A stretch of 64,000 bases of DNA from Flavobacteriaceae bacterium S0862 (GTDB taxonomy: Bacteria > Bacteroidota > Bacteroidia > Flavobacteriales > Flavobacteriaceae), in NCBI GenBank assembly GCA_023015825.1, contig JALKAW010000006.1:62001-126000 (forward strand), written 5' to 3'. Shown here piece by piece: positions 1 to 8,511 of the stretch. The first letter of the stretch is position 1. The number at the start of each line of letters is the position of its first letter. The notes beneath the pieces were generated by a model. The model was not told the DNA's origin, ran no database searches, and saw only the letters and a program-made list of their open reading frames with translations. Position numbers and translations under genes: made by a program.

Positions 1-1378
1 TTTTTTGTGCTGCGCTCATCAAGCTATAAAGGTATTTAATACGCTTTACATCTTTTTCTTTAACTACTATTTCCTTTCCAGGATAAGAATTAAAATGTTT
101 TGCCAGCTTATTATACTCTTTTATTTGGGCTTTTGTTGCTTTTTGTTGTTCAGATTGATTAAAGATGGCATTTGATTGTTCTTGAGTACCAGTATTTGTA
201 ATCGCAAAAGGTTTATTTCCTTTTTCTCGAATTATTTCTTGGTTGTAGGTAACAATACGATGAAAGCCATAATCAATTACAGAATTATAAATAAACCATA
301 CGTCTTCATCTAAAACAGCTTTCCCATTATTTACATGAACATTTATAATTCGATTACGTATTTCTGGAGTTATATCTTGATGCAATTGGTTGATAACTGA
401 TGCAAATGTTTTTTTAGTAGCTTTAAGACCATCTATTTTATAAGTACCGTTGTCGAATACTTCAATATCAATGCTTCTAGCTGTATGATTAGCTCCTGAA
501 ATTTCTTCAGAAGTTTTTTCAATAACTTTTGTATCGCTAAAGCTATACAACATAATTGCTAAAAGAGGCAGTAATACTAGACTTCGAAGCCAAACACCTC
601 GTTTTGTAGTTTGAGTTTTCATAACTGTAAATCGTTTTTTTATTAATGAATAGTTTATGGCATTAGCCAATTGTGGTTGTGCAGCATTTGATGAGAATGC
701 CAAAATAATTTTTTGATAGGTGTTGGTGTTAATTCCTTTACGTAATACGCCTTGGTCTGCTAAAAACTCATGGTTTAATTTAATGGCGTGCTTAATAATA
801 TAGATTAGCGGATTAAACCAAAGCACCACTTGTATAGCCTCAATAAAGACAACATCTATACTGTGTTTTTGCGTTGCATGTGTTTGTTCGTGCCAAAACA
901 CTTCTTCAGGTATTTCGTTGGCTTCAAATTTAGATTTATTAAAAAAGATATAATTGAAAAAGGTGTGAGGTGCTATTAAATCTTTTAATAATACGTGTGT
1001 GAATTTGTAATAGCGTTGCTTTGGGTTATGTTTTATTTTATGGTTTAATCGATAGAGGTTTCTAATAAATTTAAAACCAAAGATTAATACACCAATTAGG
1101 TATATGCACCAAATAATATAAGGTAGATAGTTAGTGGTTGCTTCAATTTCTATAGAGTTGTTAGTAATAAGCATATCTTGTGAAATTTCACTAAACGTTA
1201 ATTGAGAAGGTTCTACATAATGAGTGAATGTTACTAAAGGAATGCTTATTGATAAGACAAGTGCAGCCAAAAGAAAAAATCGCTTAAACACATGCATGTT
1301 TTCTTTTTCTAACACCAATTTGTAAAAGGTTAAAAAGATTAAAAGGCATCCCGAAAATTTTAAAAGATATAGTGACAT
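1..1378 (-). CDS. BlaR1/MecR1-like M56 family membrane peptidase (partial, cut by left edge)
   Basis: I translated this on the minus strand from the ATG at 1378-1376; about 459 codons are visible and the frame runs off the left edge. It has N-terminal membrane segments (about residues 33-51 and 87-104), a zinc-protease motif HEQTH at residues 163-167 with a likely third ligand in NHEFLAD near residue 204, and a further membrane segment near residues 268-285. After that lies a periplasmic region. This is the M56 layout of sensor-proteases paired with BlaI repressors. The start lies 2 bases past the blaI stop, so the two are one operon. In characterised systems the protease senses a signal and leads to repressor cleavage. 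The signal here is unknown; many Bacteroidota members lack a penicillin-binding sensor domain and may sense something other than beta-lactams. The C-terminus cannot be judged. Confidence 0.88.
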   Translation of the reverse strand, partial: MSLYLLKFSGCLLIFLTFYKLVLEKENMHVFKRFFLLAALVLSISIPLVTFTHYVEPSQLTFSEISQDMLITNNSIEIEATTNYLPYIIWCIYLIGVLIFGFKFIRNLYRLNHKIKHNPKQRYYKFTHVLLKDLIAPHTFFNYIFFNKSKFEANEIPEEVFWHEQTHATQKHSIDVVFIEAIQVVLWFNPLIYIIKHAIKLNHEFLADQGVLRKGINTNTYQKIILAFSSNAAQPQLANAINYSLIKKRFTVMKTQTTKRGVWLRSLVLLPLLAIMLYSFSDTKVIEKTSEEISGANHTARSIDIEVFDNGTYKIDGLKATKKTFASVINQLHQDITPEIRNRIINVHVNNGKAVLDEDVWFIYNSVIDYGFHRIVTYNQEIIREKGNKPFAITNTGTQEQSNAIFNQSEQQKATKAQIKEYNKLAKHFNSYPGKEIVVKEKDVKRIKYLYSLMSAAQK

Positions 1379-1380
1379 CA

Positions 1381-1746
1381 TTACTTCTTTTTAATTTCGT
1401 TATCAATAATTTCTTTTAGACTTTCAAGCTCATCTTTGCTTAAGTCCGTTTCTTGAGTAAAGAATGATGCAAACTGTGTAGCACTATCATTAAAAAAGTG
1501 TTTTATAAGCCCGTTAACGTGCTTAGAGAAGTAATCTTTCTTTTTTACAAGTGGATAATATTCTCTTGATTTTCCGTAGAGGTTGTAGGCTACAAATCCT
1601 TTTCCAGTCATACGTTTTAATAAGGTTGCAATCGTAGTTGTTGCTGGTTTAGGTTCGTCGTAAGCATTAAGAAGGTCTTTCATGAATGCTTTTTCGAGCT
1701 TCCATAAATGTTGCATTAATTGTTCTTCGGTTTTGGATAATTGCAT
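1381..1746 (-). CDS. BlaI/MecI family transcriptional repressor
   Basis: This 121-residue protein has the usual BlaI/MecI length. Its N-terminal winged helix-turn-helix contains the family-typical stretch ATTTIATLLKRMTGKGFV (about residues 36-53), followed by a helical dimerisation tail. Such repressors bind TACA-n-TGTA palindromes and are inactivated through the partner M56 protease, which is encoded directly downstream. The promoter region carries two such palindromes, one of which contains the -7 element, so autorepression is likely. Its other targets are not known; a third related palindrome lies farther upstream near a divergent promoter. Confidence 0.93.
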   Translation of the reverse strand: MQLSKTEEQLMQHLWKLEKAFMKDLLNAYDEPKPATTTIATLLKRMTGKGFVAYNLYGKSREYYPLVKKKDYFSKHVNGLIKHFFNDSATQFASFFTQETDLSKDELESLKEIIDNEIKKK

Positions 1747-1749
1747 TGC

Positions 1750-1804
1750 TCTACAAAATTAGAATTAACTCTACAAATGTAGAATAAAAAATATAAAAAC
1801 CAAA
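1750..1804 (-). promoter_or_regulatory. blaI promoter with overlapping BlaI-type operator palindromes
   Basis: Read on the minus strand, TTTG (plus-strand 1801-1804), a 19-bp spacer and TACATTTG (1774-1781) form a good Bacteroidota promoter (TTTG...TAnnTTTG). The -7 element lies inside the perfect inverted repeat TCTACA-AA-TGTAGA at 1770-1783. A second, imperfect copy (TCTACAAAATTAGA, 1750-1763) lies 20 bp closer to the gene and itself contains TAATTTTG on the minus strand. Two sites on one helix face over the promoter fit a dimeric repressor blocking polymerase. Confidence 0.7.
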
Positions 1805-1865
1805 TTATTGATTCAGATTATTAAAAATTTAACACAGAATTTTTCAGAACAGATGCAATTGCTTT

Positions 1866-1879
1866 GTAACAAATGTTAC
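1866..1879. promoter_or_regulatory. Third BlaI-like palindrome
   Basis: GTAACA-AA-TGTTAC is a perfect 6+2+6 inverted repeat. It shares the core ACAAATGT and the arm/spacer geometry of the blaI operator at 1770-1783. It lies about 22 bp upstream of a plus-strand -7 element (1902-1909), near the -33 position of that promoter. Binding by BlaI is inferred, not shown. Confidence 0.4.
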
Positions 1880-1901
1880 TCTTAATTATATAGATATACA
1901 T

Positions 1902-2022
1902 TAAATTTGAAAAGCATTTAAAACAAAAATGATTAAGGTTTACTTAGTTTTAATTGTTAATTTTATGTTTGATTTTATAGATAATAAAAAGGCTCGTTTA
2001 GTTTTAAACGAGCCTTTTTTTA
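1902..2022 (+). ncRNA. Candidate small transcript (promoter to terminator, no convincing gene)
   Basis: A -7 element TAAATTTG (1902-1909) and a strong intrinsic terminator (hairpin 1991-2014 plus T-run) enclose about 105 bases in a gap where both flanking genes point away, so neither explains the terminator. The only ORF (ATG 1929, stop 2045, 38 codons, hydrophobic start MIKVYLVLIV) runs through the terminator stem and has no strong ribosome site, so an RNA or leader remnant is preferred. The upstream BlaI-like palindrome suggests co-regulation with blaI. The rest of the 321-bp gap holds only the listed regulatory sites. Confidence 0.35.
1986..2021 (+). terminator. Intrinsic terminator with perfect 10-bp stem
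   Basis: GGCTCGTTTA (1991-2000), loop GTTT and TAAACGAGCC (2005-2014) form a perfect stem. It is preceded by an A-run and followed by seven T, so it could work in both directions. It sits between two divergently oriented genes. Confidence 0.75.
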
Positions 2023-2031
2023 TAAATCATG

Positions 2032-2039
2032 TATATTTG
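2032..2039 (+). promoter_or_regulatory. -7 promoter element of the M28 peptidase gene
   Basis: TATATTTG matches TAnnTTTG and lies 28 bases before the ATG at 2068. The -33 element is not clear because the preceding terminator occupies that stretch. Confidence 0.45.
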
Positions 2040-2067
2040 GTATAGTTATTATTAAAAAAGCCCAAAA

Positions 2068-3453
2068 ATGAACAAACTTACTTCTTTATTGATACTAACC
2101 TTTTTTGTGTCGTTTAGTTTATCGGCTCAAACCGTATCTGATTTAATGAATTTAGTAAGTCAAGATACTTTAACTAAGGTGATTCGTGAATTTTCAGGTG
2201 AGGATCCAACGGTTGTTAATGGAAGTACGGTTACTATTTTAAATAGGGAAAGTGCTAATAACGACGTTGCAGCCGATTATTTAAAGGAACGACTGTCTAT
2301 GTTCAATAATTTAACCATTAACGACCAAGCTTACACAGTTACGTATGGTTCTATAACTTATAGTGGTAGAAATATTATTGCGACTCAGTTAGGAAAAACA
2401 AATCCAGATGATATTTACATTATTTGTGCACATTACGATAGTGTGGATGATTATTGTGTTGATGATAATGCAAGTGGAACAGCGGCTGTGTTAGAAATAG
2501 CAAGAGTTTTATCAGCCCAATGTTTTGATAACACCATAATTTATGCACTCTGGGATGAAGAAGAAGACGGTCTGGTCGGATCACGCTATTATGCTAATGC
2601 TGCAGGTGTAAATGGTGATAATATTTTGGGTGTTTTAAATTTAGATATGATGGCGTATGATGGCGACGGTGATAACGATTTTGATATAGATGTTAGGAAT
2701 ATTGCAGGATCATTAACCTTAAAGGATGATATGCTTAGTGCTTTAACTAGTTCTGGTCTAAATTTAAATGCCAATGTTGTTAATCCAGGGTCAGGCGCAT
2801 CCGATCATTTTTGGTTTTGGAGCAATGGTTTTCCAGCAATTTTTGTTGGAGAATCGTGGTTTAATGGAGATGAAACACCAAACTATCACACTGCCAATGA
2901 TAGATTTGCTGATTTAGATATGGACTATTTTACAGATTTAACAAAGTTGTCGCTGTATTATATGGCAACAAAAGGGAGTTTACAAGCTGTGGATAATACG
3001 GTTACAACAACGATATCGAATATTACTGCAAATCAATCTGGTGCAACCTATCAATGGTTAGATTGTGATAATAATATGGCTATTATTCCTTCTGAAACAG
3101 GACAGACGTTTACACCATCATCTAATGGAAATTATGCAGTTGAAATAACTTTAGCATCATGTATTGAGATTAGTAATTGCGTAAACTTCAATACACTTGG
3201 ACTTGATGGATTTACTAAAAAAACAGTAGAAGTATTTCCTAATCCAGTAGCGTCTATTTTAAATATTCGTATTCCAGAAACTATTAGCGAAGCGACTTTA
3301 TCTATTATTTCAATAGAAGGTAAAGAACTATTAAAAACCACAATTGACAAACAGTATAACGAAGTGTCCTTTTCTCAGTTCGCTAATGGTATTTATTTTG
3401 TAAACATTGAAAGCCAAGGAAGAACGTTGAGTTATAAAGTTATAAAAGAATAA
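2068..3453 (+). CDS. Secreted M28 family zinc aminopeptidase with T9SS sorting domain
   Basis: This is a 461-residue protein with a clear signal peptide (cleavage expected after residue 20, ...SLSAQ). Its M28 metal ligands are visible: AHYDS (His122), DDNASG (Asp133), WDEEEDG (Glu164/165), NLDMM (Asp193) and a C-terminal NYHTAND histidine. The last 75 or so residues form a type A T9SS sorting domain, starting VEVFPNP and ending in KVIKE. The enzyme should therefore be exported across the outer membrane by the type 9 system and anchored or released, where it removes N-terminal amino acids from peptides. Residues about 310-375 form a linker, probably Ig-like. It stands alone between a terminator and a convergent transporter gene. 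Confidence 0.92.
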   Translation: MNKLTSLLILTFFVSFSLSAQTVSDLMNLVSQDTLTKVIREFSGEDPTVVNGSTVTILNRESANNDVAADYLKERLSMFNNLTINDQAYTVTYGSITYSGRNIIATQLGKTNPDDIYIICAHYDSVDDYCVDDNASGTAAVLEIARVLSAQCFDNTIIYALWDEEEDGLVGSRYYANAAGVNGDNILGVLNLDMMAYDGDGDNDFDIDVRNIAGSLTLKDDMLSALTSSGLNLNANVVNPGSGASDHFWFWSNGFPAIFVGESWFNGDETPNYHTANDRFADLDMDYFTDLTKLSLYYMATKGSLQAVDNTVTTTISNITANQSGATYQWLDCDNNMAIIPSETGQTFTPSSNGNYAVEITLASCIEISNCVNFNTLGLDGFTKKTVEVFPNPVASILNIRIPETISEATLSIISIEGKELLKTTIDKQYNEVSFSQFANGIYFVNIESQGRTLSYKVIKE

Positions 3454-3454
3454 G

Positions 3455-4327
3455 CTATTTTTTCACCATTCTTCTTTTAGATAAAACACTTTCAATAATT
3501 ACAGTTATCATAATTAAACTTCCACCAATAATGGTGTTTAGTTTCGGAATTTCTCCCAGAAAGAAGTAAGCAATTATAATCCCATAAATCGGCAAAAAAC
3601 TACTAATAATACTTGCCGAACTTGCTGAAAAATATTTTAAACTGTGTACAAAGAGCGAGTGTCCAATTGCTGTAGTAAGTAAAGCTAATAAAATTACATA
3701 AGGATACTGTGTTTCTATTCCGCTAGTGTCCATTAAGAACATAAAGGGTACTAAAACAATAGTTAATACAACCAACTGATAAATCATTAACGTCGTGCCA
3801 TGATAGTTTTTTGCATGCTTCTTTAAAATCAAAATCCTTAAAGCATAACAGATGGCTGATAGTATTCCTAATAACAGACCTTTAACTTGCGAGTTTTCAA
3901 GATTCAACTCAGGTGATAAAATGTAAATACCTACTAAAATGAGTAAACTCAAAAACACATGACTTATTTCGAGTTTTACTTTCGTAAAAAAGGGTTCTAA
4001 CAAGGCCGTTATTACAGGAAAGGTATATAACGACAACATTCCTATTGCAACATTGGAGAGTTTTAGTGAATAAAAATAAGTAATCCAATGTGCACCAAGG
4101 AATAATGCACTAATAATTATAGTTGGTAAATCTTTTTTCGATTTAGGAGCTAAACGAATTCTAACAATTTTGGAAAAAACAAATAAAAACACCAAGGCCA
4201 ATGCACAACGCCACCATACAATGACTGGCGTTGGCATTGCAATAAATTTACCTAAAGCACCTGAGGTACTAATAAATAATGTGGCTAAACTTAGTTCTAA
4301 TAGTCGAACTAAATGGTCATTCTTCAT
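3455..4327 (-). CDS. EamA/DMT family transporter
   Basis: This 290-residue protein has about ten hydrophobic segments in two five-helix halves, the usual layout and length of EamA drug/metabolite exporters. Pro/Gly-rich helix ends such as FLPIYGIIIAYFFLGE in the second half are typical of the family. The substrate cannot be predicted. Its stop faces the M28 stop with a 1-base gap, and its start lies 29 bases downstream of the S9 peptidase stop on the same strand, so it may be transcribed with that gene. Confidence 0.9.
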   Translation of the reverse strand: MKNDHLVRLLELSLATLFISTSGALGKFIAMPTPVIVWWRCALALVFLFVFSKIVRIRLAPKSKKDLPTIIISALFLGAHWITYFYSLKLSNVAIGMLSLYTFPVITALLEPFFTKVKLEISHVFLSLLILVGIYILSPELNLENSQVKGLLLGILSAICYALRILILKKHAKNYHGTTLMIYQLVVLTIVLVPFMFLMDTSGIETQYPYVILLALLTTAIGHSLFVHSLKYFSASSASIISSFLPIYGIIIAYFFLGEIPKLNTIIGGSLIMITVIIESVLSKRRMVKK

Positions 4328-4356
4328 TCATGCTTTATTAAGCAGTGATGTTATTA

Positions 4357-6684
4357 TTAAAAGTTATCTAGTGAAAACTCTTTGGGAGGTTCCATATTCA
4401 GTAAATGCTTTACCCAATAATCCCAACGTTTTCTAGTCATATAATCGGTCATATTTCCATAACCATGTCTTTGGTTTGGGAATAAAATAAAATCAAAATC
4501 TTTATTAGCTTTAATTAGGGATTCAACAACCAACATTGTGTTTGATGGAGGTACATTATTATCCATAGAGCCATGAGTGATAAGAAGTTTTCCCTTTAAG
4601 TTTTCAGCTATCAACTGGTTTGCTTGATTGTCGTAATTAGTAGTGCCACTTTCTTTATCGGTTACTAAAAGCCCTTGCCACTTTTCTCCCCAATCGGCTT
4701 CGTAATTTCTATTGTCGTGGTTTCCAGCACCAGACACTGCTACTTTATAAAAATCAGGATAAGCAAACAATGCTCTTGTTGATGCAAAACCACCACCAGA
4801 ATGCCCCCAAATACCAACTCGGTCAAGGTCCATTCCTTTATATTTTTTTGCTAATTGCTCAATAGTTGCAATGTTATCAGGAATACCATTGTCTCCCATA
4901 TTTCCATAATAAAAATCATGGAAAGATTTTGAGCGTCCTGGAGTTCCCATAGCGTTTACAGCTACCACTACAAAACCTAATTCGGCAACAGCTTGATAAT
5001 CTCTGCTTACCGCACTAAAGCCAAAGCCTCTTACACTGCCAGATTGTGGCCCAGGATAGATATAATTTAATACAGGATACGAACCAGTTTCAGAGTAATG
5101 ACTTGGCAAGTACATAATACCATATAAATCGGTCTTATTATCTCTAGCTTTCACATTGAACTCTATAGGTTGTTGCCAGTTGTTGGCTTTTAACCTAGTA
5201 ATGTCTGCAGTTTCTAAGTCAGCAATCTTTTCTCCATTTCTATTTCTTAAAACAGCTACAGGAGGGTTTTCAACTGTAGAATAGGTGTCAACAAAATAAT
5301 CGTAATTAGGCGAGAAGTTAATACTATGCGTTCCAGCATCAGGAGTTAAATTAATGAGGTTGTTTCCATCAAAACCAACTTTGTATAAGTATTGATGATA
5401 AGGGTTTCCATCTTCTTTTCCTCCTGCTGTAAAAAATAATTCTCTACTGTCTTCATCTATGTATAATAATTGCTGAACAGCCCATTCACCCTTGGTTATT
5501 TGTTGTTTTAAATTTCCAGTTGTTAAATCGTATAGGTATAAATGTCCCCAATTATCTCTTTCGGAAAACCAAATTACTTCATTACTTTTCTCTAATAAAT
5601 GCCAGTTTCTCATTCTTACACCAGACTCAAAATACGTTTCAGTCTCTTCTTTTAGAACTGAGCGAACATCACCTGAATTGGAATTAGCAATTCTTAGGTG
5701 CGCAATTTTATGATCTCTTGAGGATGATACAAAAGACAATTGAGACCCATCTTCATTCCATTCTACATCCAAAAACTCACCACCTCTTCCAGCAATATGA
5801 TCTGTGGTTGTGGAGCGTTGAAAATCTGATTCCATTTTTAATTGTGTCATTCTTGGTGTGCCATCCAAATGAATAATAACACGCTCAATTTTAAATACTT
5901 TTAAATCTCCAGGCAAAGGATGTTTCCAAGCTTCCAATCTCGGATGACCAACATTTGTTGAGGTTAAATACATTTCACCAACACCTCGTGCATCTTGTCT
6001 GAAAGTAGCAATTTTATCAGAATTAGGTGACCATTTTAAAACCGCATTATCCCCTTTGGTCCATCCTGCATTATTAATAGCATAACTGTAATCTTCAATC
6101 CCATCAAAAGTTAATTGAGTTTTTTTATTGGTATTGACATCTCTAACCCAAAGGTTGAAATTATCAATATAGGCTGTAAGTTTGTCGTTAGGAGACGGAT
6201 GTTCATTTTTGCTAACTTCTGGAGAATTACCTTCAAAATCGGTTATAGAATTATCGGAAGCATTATACGAATAATTGTTGCCACCATAAGAGAAAGTTAC
6301 ATTATTAGAGTCTTTAGAATAGTTGACATTTCTTAAGGACAAATCTTTTGCATTAATTGTTTTATCTAATTTTGAAGATAAGCTAGATGTCAATTTTGCG
6401 ACATCAAAAGCCGTTGTTTTTTCTTTTGAAACTGGATTTACAAGAATGAATTCATTGCCATTTTCTGTTTGCTTTGAATATAAAAAAGAACCATCGTCTA
6501 GCCACTTTTGACTTGTAATTTGATTAGAAATAAGCTTATTTAAATCACTACTCATGTGAGCAGTTGCTTTTTTATAATCAGCTTCTGTTAGCTGTTTTTT
6601 TTCTGAGGTGCTTGAATTTGAGCAGCTAAAAATTATTGAAATTGTAAAAACTACTACAATTAATTGTGCAAATCTGGATTTCAT
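4357..6684 (-). CDS. S9 family dipeptidyl-peptidase IV-like lipoprotein
   Basis: The 775-residue protein starts with a lipoprotein signal (IIFSCSN, Cys21). Residues about 60-500 form a DPP-IV-type N-terminal beta-propeller (WTKGDNAVLKWSPNSDKIATFR, LRNWHLLEKSNEVIWFSERDNWGHLY). The alpha/beta-hydrolase domain carries the catalytic triad Ser629 in GHSGGG, Asp708 in GSMDNN and His740 in NQRHGYG. It should release Xaa-Pro or related N-terminal dipeptides or tripeptides from peptides, anchored at a membrane facing the periplasm or outside. The downstream gene, 29 bases away, is a transporter; the M20 dipeptidase lies upstream on the same strand, consistent with a peptide-use group. Confidence 0.92.
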   Translation of the reverse strand: MKSRFAQLIVVVFTISIIFSCSNSSTSEKKQLTEADYKKATAHMSSDLNKLISNQITSQKWLDDGSFLYSKQTENGNEFILVNPVSKEKTTAFDVAKLTSSLSSKLDKTINAKDLSLRNVNYSKDSNNVTFSYGGNNYSYNASDNSITDFEGNSPEVSKNEHPSPNDKLTAYIDNFNLWVRDVNTNKKTQLTFDGIEDYSYAINNAGWTKGDNAVLKWSPNSDKIATFRQDARGVGEMYLTSTNVGHPRLEAWKHPLPGDLKVFKIERVIIHLDGTPRMTQLKMESDFQRSTTTDHIAGRGGEFLDVEWNEDGSQLSFVSSSRDHKIAHLRIANSNSGDVRSVLKEETETYFESGVRMRNWHLLEKSNEVIWFSERDNWGHLYLYDLTTGNLKQQITKGEWAVQQLLYIDEDSRELFFTAGGKEDGNPYHQYLYKVGFDGNNLINLTPDAGTHSINFSPNYDYFVDTYSTVENPPVAVLRNRNGEKIADLETADITRLKANNWQQPIEFNVKARDNKTDLYGIMYLPSHYSETGSYPVLNYIYPGPQSGSVRGFGFSAVSRDYQAVAELGFVVVAVNAMGTPGRSKSFHDFYYGNMGDNGIPDNIATIEQLAKKYKGMDLDRVGIWGHSGGGFASTRALFAYPDFYKVAVSGAGNHDNRNYEADWGEKWQGLLVTDKESGTTNYDNQANQLIAENLKGKLLITHGSMDNNVPPSNTMLVVESLIKANKDFDFILFPNQRHGYGNMTDYMTRKRWDYWVKHLLNMEPPKEFSLDNF

Positions 6685-6729
6685 GAGAATTATGTTTTAG
6701 TTGGATGTATAAATGTAAGGAATTTGGAA

Positions 6730-8121
6730 CTATTTCATTTTCAACTCAGTAAAATATTTATAGAATAAAGGAATTGTTTCTATGCCTTTGTAATAGTTAA
6801 ATAATCCAAAATGTTCATTTGGAGAGTGAATAGCATCACTATCTAAACCAAAGCCCATTAATATGGTTTTACTTTTTAGCTCTTTTTCAAACAAAGCAAC
6901 AATTGGTATACTTCCACCACTTCGTTGAGGAATTGGTGTTTTTCCAAAAGTGTCTTCATAGGCTTTCGAAGCTGCTTTATAACCAATACTGTCTATTGGT
7001 GTTACATAGGCTTGCCCACCATGATGAGGTGTTACTTTTACCGTAACTCCTTTTGGCGCAATGTTTTCAAAATATGTTTTAAACAAATCAGTAATTTCTA
7101 GCCAATCTTGGTCAGGCACCAAACGCATTGAAATTTTAGCATAGGCTTTACTTGCTATCACTGTTTTTGCACCTTCACCTGTGTAACCTCCCCAAATTCC
7201 GTTTACGTCAAGTGTAGGTCGAATAGAATTACGTTCGTTTGTTGTGTAACTTTTTTCTCCATAAACAGCTTCAATATCCAATGCTTTTTTATAAGCATCT
7301 AATGAAAATGGTGCTTTAGCCATTTCAGCTCGTTCTTCTGTGGAGAGTTCTTCAACCTTATCATAAAACCCAGGAATAGTAATATGATTATTCTCATCAT
7401 GAAGTGATGCAATCATTTTAGTGAGTACATTAATTGGGTTGGCGACAGCGCCTCCATATAATCCTGAATGTAAATCGCGATTAGGACCAGTAACTTCAAC
7501 TTCAACATAACTTAAACCTCTAAGTCCAGTTGTTATTGAAGGTACATCTTTGGCAATCATTCCAGTATCCGAAATCAATATGACATCGTTGGCTAATTTA
7601 TCTTGATTGTTTTTCACAAATCCAGCTAAACTTGTACTACCAACTTCTTCTTCACCTTCAATCATGAATTTTACATTACATGGTAATTGATTTGTTGAAA
7701 TTAAGAACTCTATAGCTTTAACGTGCATGTAAAACTGTCCCTTATCATCACAAGAACCTCTTGCAAAAATTGCTCCTTCAGGATGTAAGTCTGTTTTTTT
7801 TATAACAGGCTTAAATGGTGGGGAATCCCAAAGATCTAAAGGATCTGGTGGTTGTACATCATAATGACCATAAACCAAAACAGTTGGTAGGTTTGTATCT
7901 ATAATTTTATCGGCATATACTATAGGATAGCCTTCAGTTTTACAAATTTCAACATTATCACAGCCAGCTTTTTTTAGACTTTCTGAAACGAATTCTGCTG
8001 TTAGAAGAACATCTTTTTTGTATGCTGAATCTGCACTAATAGATGGAATCTTCAACAATTCGATTAGTTCATTTAAAAAGCGATCTTTATGATTTTTGAT
8101 GTATGGTTTTATACCTTGCAT
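6730..8121 (-). CDS. M20 family dipeptidase
   Basis: This 463-residue cytoplasmic enzyme has the M20 zinc-peptidase signature: GHYDVQPPDPLDLW (His86), RGSCDDKGQ (bridging Asp125), EGEEEVGS (Glu157-159 with the catalytic base) and a late His in IHSPNEHF. Length and motifs match the dipeptidase/CNDP-like branch and not ArgE or DapE. No signal peptide is present. It would split dipeptides such as those released by the S9 enzyme encoded downstream; 45 bases separate the two genes, so co-transcription is possible. Confidence 0.9.
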   Translation of the reverse strand: MQGIKPYIKNHKDRFLNELIELLKIPSISADSAYKKDVLLTAEFVSESLKKAGCDNVEICKTEGYPIVYADKIIDTNLPTVLVYGHYDVQPPDPLDLWDSPPFKPVIKKTDLHPEGAIFARGSCDDKGQFYMHVKAIEFLISTNQLPCNVKFMIEGEEEVGSTSLAGFVKNNQDKLANDVILISDTGMIAKDVPSITTGLRGLSYVEVEVTGPNRDLHSGLYGGAVANPINVLTKMIASLHDENNHITIPGFYDKVEELSTEERAEMAKAPFSLDAYKKALDIEAVYGEKSYTTNERNSIRPTLDVNGIWGGYTGEGAKTVIASKAYAKISMRLVPDQDWLEITDLFKTYFENIAPKGVTVKVTPHHGGQAYVTPIDSIGYKAASKAYEDTFGKTPIPQRSGGSIPIVALFEKELKSKTILMGFGLDSDAIHSPNEHFGLFNYYKGIETIPLFYKYFTELKMK

Positions 8122-8182
8122 TGAGAATAAGTTTTAATGAACCTTAAAAGTACAAAAAGAGATATTATTTTTTGTAGATAGA

Positions 8183-8212
8183 TTTGAATATTCAAAGGAA
8201 TGTTTATATTTG
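8183..8212 (+). promoter_or_regulatory. Promoter of tRNA-Leu
   Basis: TTTG (8183-8186), an 18-bp spacer and TATATTTG (8205-8212) match the Bacteroidota consensus TTTG...TAnnTTTG. The element ends 10 bases before the mature tRNA 5' end. Confidence 0.75.
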
Positions 8213-8222
8213 CAGTCCTTTT

Positions 8223-8304
8223 GCGGGCGTGGTGGAATTGGTAGACACGCTAGACTTAGGATCTAGTGCCGCGAGGTGTGAGAGTTCGAGTCTCTCCGCC
8301 CGCA
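8223..8304 (+). tRNA. tRNA-Leu (anticodon UAG)
   Basis: The acceptor stem GCGGGCG pairs with CGCCCGC at the 3' end, with discriminator A at 8304. The anticodon stem CTAGA/TCTAG encloses CTTAGGA, giving anticodon TAG. The long variable arm and the GGTTGGTAGACA-like D region are typical of leucine tRNAs. CCA is not encoded. Confidence 0.97.
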
Positions 8305-8313
8305 CAAAGTTTA

Positions 8314-8344
8314 AAAGCTTCTCATATTTTGAGAGGCTTTTTTT
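8314..8344 (+). terminator. Terminator after tRNA-Leu
   Basis: AAAGCTTCTC and GAGAGGCTTT form a 10-bp stem with one G-T pair, followed by a T-run. It directly follows the tRNA. Confidence 0.75.
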
Positions 8345-8482
8345 AATTTAATATTTCATAACTAATTTTTAGTTAAAGTTCGCACAAACTATTTGCAAGT
8401 ATTTGTTTAAAGTTTAATATTTATTATTGAAACAATTTTATTGTTAGATAGTCTAGTTTATAACGACTAAACCAATAATTTG

Positions 8483-8490
8483 TAAATTTG
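8483..8490 (+). promoter_or_regulatory. -7 promoter element of the GAF protein gene
   Basis: TAAATTTG matches TAnnTTTG. Transcription would start near 8496, which rules out a TTG start at 8488 and supports ATG 8512. Confidence 0.55.
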
Positions 8491-8511
8491 TTTTATAATC
8501 AATTACATATC

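Noticed and set aside
1929-2045. 38-codon ORF beginning MIKVYLVLIV
   Set aside because: It runs through a perfect intrinsic terminator and has no strong ribosome site, so a non-coding transcript is preferred.
4170-4436. 88-codon plus-strand ORF over the EamA/S9 border
   Set aside because: Antisense to two real genes, with no motif.
8488-8511. TTG start eight codons upstream for the GAF protein
   Set aside because: It overlaps the -7 promoter element TAAATTTG; ATG 8512 is consistent with the transcription start.
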